Part shown: piece by piece, positions 58,070-64,000 of the stretch
Position numbering within the stretch: the stretch's first letter is position 1
Layout of the letters: each line of letters opens with the position of its first letter
Assembly (NCBI RefSeq): GCF_000620705.1
Contig: NZ_KK211170.1
Location: 256,836-320,835, forward strand
DNA length: 64,000 nucleotides
DNA from: Nocardioides sp. URHA0020
Lineage (GTDB): Bacteria > Actinomycetota > Actinomycetes > Propionibacteriales > Nocardioidaceae
Reading direction: 5' to 3'
Translations under genes and position numbers: made by a program
The notes under the pieces: model-generated
Seen by the model: the letters and a program-made list of their open reading frames with translations, nothing else
What the model was told of the DNA's origin: nothing
Database searches by the model: none

Positions 58070-58609
58070 ATGCGCGTGCTGGGGATCGACCCCGGGCTGA
58101 CCCGCTGCGGCATGGGCGTGGTCGAGGGCTCGGTCGGGCGACCGCTCGGCCTGGTCGACGTCAACGTGCTGCGGACCTCGTCCGACCTTCGGGTGCCCGA
58201 GCGGCTGGTGACCATCGAGAAGGGCATCGACGCCTGGCTCGACGAGTACCACCCCGACGCCGTGGCGATCGAGCGGGTGTTCGCCCGCTCCGACGTCAGC
58301 ACGGTGATGGGCACCGCCCAGGCCAGCGGCATCGCGATGGTGTGCGCGGCCCGGCGCGGGCTGCCGGTCGCGCTGCACACCCCCAGCGAGGTCAAGGCCG
58401 CGGTCTCGGGCAACGGCCGGGCCGACAAGGCCCAGGTCGGCGCGATGGTGACCCGGATCCTGCGCCTCGACGCCCCGCCCAAGCCCGCCGACGCCGCCGA
58501 CGCGCTCGCCCTGGCCATCACCCACATCTGGCGCGGTGGAGCGCAGGCCCGCATCGACGCCGCGCTCGCCGGCACCCGACAGGCTCGACGACCGAGGAGT
58601 CTCCGATGA
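58070..58609 (+). CDS. ruvC: Holliday junction resolvase RuvC
   Basis: A 179-residue RNase H-fold endonuclease that cuts four-way junctions. The acidic residues are D7 (LGIDPGLTRCG), E67 (AIERVF), and the C-terminal pair in PKPADAADALALA. It is the first gene of ruvCAB, under a clear SOS box. The ruvA start overlaps its stop (ATGA). Confidence 0.97.
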   Translation: MRVLGIDPGLTRCGMGVVEGSVGRPLGLVDVNVLRTSSDLRVPERLVTIEKGIDAWLDEYHPDAVAIERVFARSDVSTVMGTAQASGIAMVCAARRGLPVALHTPSEVKAAVSGNGRADKAQVGAMVTRILRLDAPPKPADAADALALAITHIWRGGAQARIDAALAGTRQARRPRSLR

Positions 58610-59202
58610 TCGCCTTCGTCCGTGGGCGGGTCGCCGCCCTCACCCTCTCGAGCGCCGTCGTCGAGGTCGGTGGCGTCGGTCTCGAGCTGATGTGCACGCC
58701 GGGCACGCTCGCCACGCTGCGCACGGGGGAGTCGGCGACGCTGCCGACGAGCATGGTCGTGCGCGAGGACTCGCTGACGCTCTTCGGCTTCGTCGACGAC
58801 GACGAGAAGCAGACCTTCGAGCTCGTGCAGACCGCCTCCGGTGTCGGTCCGAAGGTTGCGCAGTCGATGCTCGCCGTCCTCTCGCCCGACGACCTGCGCC
58901 GCGCGATCGCCGCCGACGACATCAAGACCCTCACGAGGGTGCCCGGCATCGGCCAGAAGGGTGCACAGCGGATCGTCCTCGAGCTCAAGGACCGGATCGG
59001 CGCGCCGAGCGGCGTACGGCACGCGTCCGCCCCGGCCGCCGAGGCGCCGTGGCGCGACCAGGTGCACCAGGGCCTGGTCGGCCTGGGCTGGCCAGTGCGG
59101 GACGCCGAGAAGGCTGTCGACACCGTCGCACCCGAGGCCGGTGACGTCCCCGACGTGGCCGCACTGCTGCGCTCCGCCCTGCGCTCGCTGAGCAAGGCCT
59201 GA
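58606..59202 (+). CDS. ruvA: Holliday junction branch migration protein RuvA
   Basis: A 198-residue junction-binding protein. Domain I is an OB fold (MIAFVRGRVAAL), domain II has two helix-hairpin-helix motifs (TASGVGPKVAQSML and RVPGIGQKGAQRIV), and a flexible linker leads to the C-terminal domain III (HQGLVGLGWPVRDAEKAV) that contacts RuvB. Translationally coupled to ruvC; ruvB begins 4 nt after its stop. Confidence 0.97.
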   Translation: MIAFVRGRVAALTLSSAVVEVGGVGLELMCTPGTLATLRTGESATLPTSMVVREDSLTLFGFVDDDEKQTFELVQTASGVGPKVAQSMLAVLSPDDLRRAIAADDIKTLTRVPGIGQKGAQRIVLELKDRIGAPSGVRHASAPAAEAPWRDQVHQGLVGLGWPVRDAEKAVDTVAPEAGDVPDVAALLRSALRSLSKA

Positions 59203-59206
59203 CCCG

Positions 59207-60289
59207 ATGCCGTTCCACGAGGACGACCTCGACGAGGCGGAGACGACCCACTTCCGCTCGCTCACGGCGGCCGAGGCCGAGGGGGACGAGCGGGCGGTCG
59301 AGGCGGCGCTGAGGCCGAAGTCCCTCGACGAGGTGGTCGGTCAGGTCCGGGTGCGCGACCAGCTCGGACTGGTGCTCGAGGCGGCCCGGCGGCGGGGCCG
59401 GGCGCCCGACCACGTGCTCCTGTCGGGACCTCCGGGGCTGGGCAAGACGACGCTCGCGATGATCATCGCCTCCGAGATGACCGCACCGCTGCGGCTCACG
59501 AGCGGGCCGGCGATCACCCACGCCGGCGACCTGGCGGCGATCCTCTCCGGGATGAACGAGGGCGACGTGCTCTTCGTCGACGAGATCCACCGGATGTCGC
59601 GCCCCGCCGAGGAGATGCTCTACATGGCGATGGAGGACTTCCGCGTCGACGTCATCATCGGCAAGGGACCCGGCGCCACCGCGATCCCGCTGGAGATCCC
59701 GCCCTTCACCCTGGTCGGTGCCACCACCCGGGCGGGGCTCCTCCCCGGGCCGCTGCGCGACCGGTTCGGCTTCACCGCCCATCTCGAGTACTACGAGCCG
59801 CACGAGCTGGACCTGATCGTGCAGCGCTCCGCCGCGCTCCTCGACGTCGAGGTGCACGACGACGGCACCGCCGAGATCGCGTCGCGATCGCGCGGCACCC
59901 CGCGGATCGCCAACCGGCTGCTGCGCCGGGTCCGCGACTTCGCCCAGGTCCGCGCCGACGGCATCGTGACGCTCCCCGTCGCCCGGGCCGCCCTGGACCT
60001 CTACGAGGTCGACGACCTCGGCCTCGACCGGCTCGACCGGGCCGTGCTCGACGTGCTCTGCCGCCGCTTCGGCGGCGGGCCCGTCGGCGTCTCGACGCTG
60101 GCCGTCGCCGTGGGGGAGGAGCGCGAGACCGTCGAGGAGGTCGCCGAGCCGTTCCTGGTCCGCAACGGCTTCCTCGCCCGTACGCCGCGCGGCCGGGTCG
60201 CCACACCGGCCGCCTGGCAGCACCTCGGCCTGGCGGTCCCGCCGGCGCCCGCCCCGCTCGAGACGGACGGCACCCTCTTCGAGGAGTGA
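59207..60289 (+). CDS. ruvB: Holliday junction branch migration ATPase RuvB
   Basis: A 360-residue AAA+ motor. Walker A is SGPPGLGKTTLAM, Walker B is VLFVDEIHRM, sensor 1 is LVGATTRAG, and the arginine finger region is PLRDRFGF. A C-terminal winged helix (NGFLARTPRGRVATPAAWQH) binds DNA. It drives branch migration with RuvA and hands junctions to RuvC. Last gene of the SOS-controlled ruvCAB operon; yajC has its own start region 126 nt later. Confidence 0.97.
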   Translation: MPFHEDDLDEAETTHFRSLTAAEAEGDERAVEAALRPKSLDEVVGQVRVRDQLGLVLEAARRRGRAPDHVLLSGPPGLGKTTLAMIIASEMTAPLRLTSGPAITHAGDLAAILSGMNEGDVLFVDEIHRMSRPAEEMLYMAMEDFRVDVIIGKGPGATAIPLEIPPFTLVGATTRAGLLPGPLRDRFGFTAHLEYYEPHELDLIVQRSAALLDVEVHDDGTAEIASRSRGTPRIANRLLRRVRDFAQVRADGIVTLPVARAALDLYEVDDLGLDRLDRAVLDVLCRRFGGGPVGVSTLAVAVGEERETVEEVAEPFLVRNGFLARTPRGRVATPAAWQHLGLAVPPAPAPLETDGTLFEE

Positions 60290-60415
60290 GAGGCGCGACC
60301 CGAAGGGGTGACCCGGGTTCGTGATCCGGACCACCTCGCTGGTTACACTTGCCCGTCGGTCGACCGGTGGTCGGCTCGGACATCCCTGCTTTCTGCTCGA
60401 GAGGTCTTTTTCGTC

Positions 60416-60751
60416 GTGGCGACCCTGCTGCCGCTCGTTGGCATCGTGCTGCTCTTCTGGCTCTTCATCATCCGGCCGCAATCTCGGCGGCAGAAGGAAC
60501 TCCGGAACATGCAGTCGTCGTTGTCCGTAGAGGACGAGGTCATGCTGACGTCGGGGGTCTACGCCACCGTGCGCTCGGTCGAGGACGACCACGTCAAGGT
60601 CGAGATCGCCGAGGGCGTCGTCATCAAGGTCGCCCGCGGTGCCATCGGCAACAAGATCGCGCAGGACGTGGACGAGGTCGACGACGAACGGGTCGAGACC
60701 GACACGGACAACAAGCCGGGCGTCATCGCCGACGGCCCGGAGGAGAACTGA
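60416..60751 (+). CDS. yajC: Preprotein translocase subunit YajC
   Basis: A 111-residue membrane protein with one N-terminal helix (LLPLVGIVLLFWLFIIRPQ), then the conserved RRQKELRNMQSSL and a beta domain (EDEVMLTSGVYATVRSVEDD). It joins SecDF as an accessory of the Sec translocon. GTG at 60416 is chosen because the helix should start at once. GAGAGG lies about 11 nt upstream, and a TACACT box at about 60344 may be the -10 of the yajC-secDF operon. secD follows 1 nt after the stop. Confidence 0.93.
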   Translation: MATLLPLVGIVLLFWLFIIRPQSRRQKELRNMQSSLSVEDEVMLTSGVYATVRSVEDDHVKVEIAEGVVIKVARGAIGNKIAQDVDEVDDERVETDTDNKPGVIADGPEEN

Positions 60752-60752
60752 C

Positions 60753-62522
60753 ATGGCACGCAACGCCGCTGCCCACGCGGGCCGCACGTTGGTCGTCTTC
60801 CTGCTCGGCATCGCGGTGCTCTTCGGCCTGGTCGCCCTCGGTGGCAACTGGAAGCCGGCGCTCGGTCTGGACCTCCAGGGCGGCACGCGCATCACGCTGA
60901 CCGCCAACGGCTCTCCGACCAAGGAGAACCTCAACGAGGCCGCGTCCATCATCGACAAGCGGGTCAACGGCACCGGTGTCACCGAGGCCGAGGTGACCAC
61001 CCAGGGCAACAAGTACATCGTCGTCGAGATCCCCGGTGACACCGACAACTCGCTGGTCGACACGGTGAAGCGCCAGGCACAGCTCCGGTTCCGCACGGTG
61101 GCGTGCACCAGCGCCGCCCCCGGCCCGTGTGCCAGTGCCGCCGCGCCGACGGACCCGAGTGGGGCCGAGAGCCCGAGCGCCGAGCCGGGCGTGGGCGTCA
61201 CGCTGCCCGCGTCGCCGTCGAGCTCGCCCTCCGCGAAGTCGTCCTCGACCGCCAAGCCGAAGGCGTCCAGCAGCGCCTCGCCGAAGAACCGCCCCGGCTT
61301 CACCGCCGACGACGAGTCCACGTCCCCGTCGGCCTCGCCGAGCACGTCGCCGAGCTCCTCGCCCAGCGGCTCCGCCACGACGAGCCCCAGCGGGTCGCCG
61401 ACGACCGCCCCCGCGGACACGGTGGGAGCCAGCGCGAAGGAGGCCCTGGCCTTCATCACGGCTCCGCCGCAGGAGGCGATCGACGCGTACGCCGCCTACA
61501 CCTGCCCCGCGACCAAGCCCCCGGCCGACAAGCCCGAGACCTGGCTCGTCACGTGCGGCACCGACGACGACGCCACCACGAAGTACCTCCTCTCGCCCGC
61601 GGCGATCGAGGGCACCGACCTGAAGAAGGCCTCGGCCGGCGTCCCGCAGGGTCAGGTCTCCTGGCAGGTCGACCTCACCCTCGGCGGTCAGGGCAAGAAG
61701 GTCTTCGCCGACCTGTCCAACGCCATGGCCGGCTCGGAGCAGCAGTTCGCGGTCGTGCTCGACGGCCAGGTCATCTCGTCGCCCACCTTCGACGGCCGGA
61801 TCCCGGACGGCAACGCCCAGATCAGCGGCAACTTCACCAAGACCTCGGCCGAGAGCCTGGCCACCAGCCTGAAGTTCGGCGCGCTGCCGATCTCCTTCGA
61901 GAAGGACGGCACCCAGGTCGAGCAGATCGGTCCCTCGCTCGCCGGCAACCAGCTCCAGGCCGGACTCACCGCGGGCGCCCTAGGTCTGCTGCTCGTCATG
62001 GGCTACTGCCTGGTCTACTACCGCGGCCTCGGCCTGGTCGTCCTGGCCTCGCTGATCACGGCCGCCGCGATCACCTACGGCATGGTCCTGCTGCTCGGCA
62101 ACACGGCCGGCTTCACGCTGACCCTCCCGGGCATCGCGGGTCTGATCATCGGCGTCGGTGTCACCGCCGACTCCTTCATCATCTTCTTCGAACGCATCCG
62201 GGACGAGATGCGCGAGGGGAGGTCGATGCGGGTCGCCGTCGAGACCGGCTGGGTCCGAGCCAAGAAGACCCGGTTGGCGGCCAACGTGGTGTCGCTGCTC
62301 TCGGCCGCGGTGCTCTACCTCTTCGCCACCGGCGCGGTGAAGGGCTTCGGCTTCGCCCTCGGTCTCTCGACGTTCATCGACCTCGCGATCCTCTTCTGGT
62401 TCACCAAGCCGCTGGTCACGGTCCTGGCACGACGCAAGTTCTTCAACGGCGGCGGCGAGCTCTCCGGGCTGAGCGCCAACACGCTCGGCATCGACCGGGT
62501 CGCCACGGGAGGTAAGGCCTGA
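60753..62522 (+). CDS. secD: Protein translocase subunit SecD
   Basis: A 589-residue membrane subunit that uses the proton gradient to help release exported proteins. Helix 1 is at about 12-30, followed by the D1 motif LGLDLQGGTRITL. The large exported P1 domain is split at about residues 118-222 by roughly 100 residues of Ser/Pro/Ala/Thr-rich sequence (many SPS repeats), not present in E. coli SecD. The C-terminal five-helix core has GIAGLIIGVGVTADSFIIFF (D4 motif) and FERIRDEMREGRS. It overlaps secF by 1 nt. Confidence 0.96.
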   Translation: MARNAAAHAGRTLVVFLLGIAVLFGLVALGGNWKPALGLDLQGGTRITLTANGSPTKENLNEAASIIDKRVNGTGVTEAEVTTQGNKYIVVEIPGDTDNSLVDTVKRQAQLRFRTVACTSAAPGPCASAAAPTDPSGAESPSAEPGVGVTLPASPSSSPSAKSSSTAKPKASSSASPKNRPGFTADDESTSPSASPSTSPSSSPSGSATTSPSGSPTTAPADTVGASAKEALAFITAPPQEAIDAYAAYTCPATKPPADKPETWLVTCGTDDDATTKYLLSPAAIEGTDLKKASAGVPQGQVSWQVDLTLGGQGKKVFADLSNAMAGSEQQFAVVLDGQVISSPTFDGRIPDGNAQISGNFTKTSAESLATSLKFGALPISFEKDGTQVEQIGPSLAGNQLQAGLTAGALGLLLVMGYCLVYYRGLGLVVLASLITAAAITYGMVLLLGNTAGFTLTLPGIAGLIIGVGVTADSFIIFFERIRDEMREGRSMRVAVETGWVRAKKTRLAANVVSLLSAAVLYLFATGAVKGFGFALGLSTFIDLAILFWFTKPLVTVLARRKFFNGGGELSGLSANTLGIDRVATGGKA

Positions 62523-63781
62523 TGGGCAAGTTCTCACGGCTCGGCAACGAGCTCTACCAGGGCCGGAAGTCCTACGACTTCGTCGGCAAGCGCGCCCTCT
62601 GGTACGCCATCTCCGGCACGCTCGTCGGCCTCGCGATCCTGGTGATCCTGGTCAAGGGCCTGAACTTCGGCATCGAGTTCACCGGCGGCACCGAGTACCA
62701 GGTCAGCGACCTCCCGGCGAACGTCGCGACGCAGGAGACCGCGGACGAGCTCAGCTCGCAGATCGCGGACTCGGACGTCGGCTCCGCCGCCTCGCCCCAG
62801 GTCACGACCTCGGGCACCAGCGGCATCACCGTCCAGACCGAGGACGTCAACGCGGCCGGCGACCGGCAGATCCGGGGGATCATCCAGGACGTCACCGGCG
62901 CCGCCGACGACCAGATCTCCAAGACCGAGGTCGGACCCAGCTGGGGCCAGGAGGTCGCCAAGCGTGCGTTGATCGGCGTCGGCATCTTCCTGACGCTGGT
63001 GGTGCTCTTCATCTGGGGCTACTTCCGCGAGTGGAAGATGTCGGTCGCGGCCCTGATCGCCCTGATCCACGACATCGCGCTCACGATCGGCGTGTACTCG
63101 CTGTCCGGCTTCCCGGTGACGCCCGCGGCCGTCACCGGCCTGCTCGCGATCCTGGGCTTCTCCATGTACGACACCGTGGTCGTCTTCGACAAGATCCGGG
63201 AGAACACCCACGAGCGACGCTCGACCCGCCAGAGCTACGCCCAGGCGGCCAACCTCGCGGTCAACCAGACGCTGGTGCGCTCGATCAACACCTCGATCGT
63301 CGCGCTGATCCCGATCGGCGCGATCCTCTACGTCAGCGCCGTCCAGCTCGGCGCCAGCTCGCTCAAGGACCTCGCCCTGGCGCAGTTCGTGGGCATGGCC
63401 GCCGGTGTCTTCTCCTCGGTCTTCATCGCACCGCGGGTGCTCGTCCACATGAAGTCGCGCGAGTCCGAGGTCAAGCTGGCCGACAAGCGGGCCAAGGCGC
63501 GCGCGAAGGCCGACGCGGACCGCTACGCCTCCGTCCCGGTCTTCACCGAGGACCTGCCGGTCGCGGCCGAGCCCGGGCTCGAGGACGAGGCCGAGGGTGA
63601 GCTCGAGGAGGGTGCTCCGCTCTCGCGGTCGGTGCCGCCGACCGCTCCGGCCCGCACCCCCGAGGTGTCCGGCCGTGGCCGGATCGCTCCGGAGGCCCGC
63701 GGCCCGGTGCAGCCCAGTGCGTCGTCGGGCGGCCGGGTGCAGCCGACCCGTCAGCCGAAGTCCAAGCGCGGCAAGAAGTGA
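62522..63781 (+). CDS. secF: Protein translocase subunit SecF
   Basis: A 419-residue partner of SecD with six membrane helices. GLNFGIEFTGGTEYQVSD is the SecF D1-like motif, and GFSMYDTVVVFDKIRENTHE is the D4-like motif. A basic Lys/Arg-rich cytoplasmic tail (DKRAKARAKADADR) extends into about 100 residues of acidic, then Pro/Arg-rich low-complexity sequence that E. coli SecF lacks. The ATG uses the last base of the secD stop (TGATG). The apt gene starts 9 nt later. Confidence 0.96.
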   Translation: MGKFSRLGNELYQGRKSYDFVGKRALWYAISGTLVGLAILVILVKGLNFGIEFTGGTEYQVSDLPANVATQETADELSSQIADSDVGSAASPQVTTSGTSGITVQTEDVNAAGDRQIRGIIQDVTGAADDQISKTEVGPSWGQEVAKRALIGVGIFLTLVVLFIWGYFREWKMSVAALIALIHDIALTIGVYSLSGFPVTPAAVTGLLAILGFSMYDTVVVFDKIRENTHERRSTRQSYAQAANLAVNQTLVRSINTSIVALIPIGAILYVSAVQLGASSLKDLALAQFVGMAAGVFSSVFIAPRVLVHMKSRESEVKLADKRAKARAKADADRYASVPVFTEDLPVAAEPGLEDEAEGELEEGAPLSRSVPPTAPARTPEVSGRGRIAPEARGPVQPSASSGGRVQPTRQPKSKRGKK

Positions 63782-63790
63782 CGCGCAGCA

Positions 63791-64000
63791 GTGACTGAGG
63801 ACCGGTCGGGCCTGGAGTCGGCGCTCGGGCTGATCGCCGACGTCCCGGACTTCCCGGAGCCCGGCATCGTCTTCAAGGACATCACGCCGCTCCTGGCCGA
63901 CCACACCGCGCTCACCGCGGTCATCGGTGCCCTCGCGGAGGCGGGGCGCGACGACGACGGACGTCCGGTGGTCGACAAGGTGCTCGGCATGGAGTCGCGC
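63791..64000 (+). CDS. apt: Adenine phosphoribosyltransferase, 5' part only
   Basis: The first 70 codons of a purine salvage enzyme that makes AMP from adenine and PRPP. IADVPDFPEPGIVFKDITPL is the family N-terminal block and DKVLGMESR begins the next conserved region. GTG at 63791 is 9 nt after secF. The PRPP-binding loop lies beyond the window end. secF-apt-relA is the usual actinobacterial order. Confidence 0.92.
   Translation, partial: MTEDRSGLESALGLIADVPDFPEPGIVFKDITPLLADHTALTAVIGALAEAGRDDDGRPVVDKVLGMESR

Noticed and set aside
1..64000. CRISPR arrays, rRNA genes, insertion sequences or transposase genes.
   Set aside because: No regularly spaced repeat array, no rRNA sequence and no transposase motif was found on either strand.

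Overview
The window is GC-rich, densely coded DNA of a Gram-positive actinobacterium, most likely Nocardioides or a close relative (inferred). Supporting signs are an SsgA-like regulator, a phosphate operon laid out like mycobacterial Rv0545c-Rv0544c-Rv0543c, the actinobacterial thrS / HIT / pgsA / pdxST / yebC / ruvCAB / yajC-secDF / apt order, and many apparently leaderless genes whose -10 box lies 5-7 nt from the start codon.

Left part (1-22.2 kb). A sulfate assimilation operon on the minus strand (sulfite reductase, a zinc-ribbon protein, cysH) is preceded by an unusual short leader peptide and paired direct repeats. Next comes glyA with a phosphopantetheinyl transferase gene directly behind it. 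Facing these is a minus-strand operon of a phosphotransferase-like protein, a membrane-bound Pls/PosA-type single-module peptide synthetase and an M1 aminopeptidase; together they resemble a poly(basic amino acid) pathway. A dicarboxylate carrier, an AidB-like flavoprotein, a YihY protein, a K+ channel, a STAS protein, small proteins, CorA and a PPK2-Pit phosphate operon follow.

Centre (22.2-40 kb). A SLOG-fold protein is translationally coupled to a TrkA-N channel-like protein that carries RyR domains. It meets tail to tail a 1247-residue DUF4062 / degenerate NTPase / TPR protein. This looks like an uncharacterised conflict or signalling cassette. Beside it a 9.55-kb integrative element sits in the 3' end of tRNA-Val(GAC), bounded by 29-bp att repeats. 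It holds integrase, excisionase, a DUF3631 ATPase, an HK97-type capsid protein, a tail protein and small genes, but no portal, terminase or tape measure, so it is a satellite or a reduced prophage. It also carries an inverted pair of DnaA boxes. A tRNA Gly-Cys-Val cluster follows, and a second tRNA-Val gene with a partial duplicate of itself and of its terminator.

Right part (40-64 kb). thrS and a HIT hydrolase gene are separated from pgsA by an inserted block: an inositol-phosphatase-like gene, a PAS/SpoIIE phosphatase, and a xylose unit (xylA, divergent ABC importer genes, ROK regulator) with a palindromic operator over the importer promoter. The conserved run then resumes with pgsA, pdxS, pdxT (with a serine hydrolase gene between), yebC, ruvCAB behind a LexA-type SOS box, yajC-secD-secF and the start of apt. 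Both window ends cut a gene (cysH and apt).
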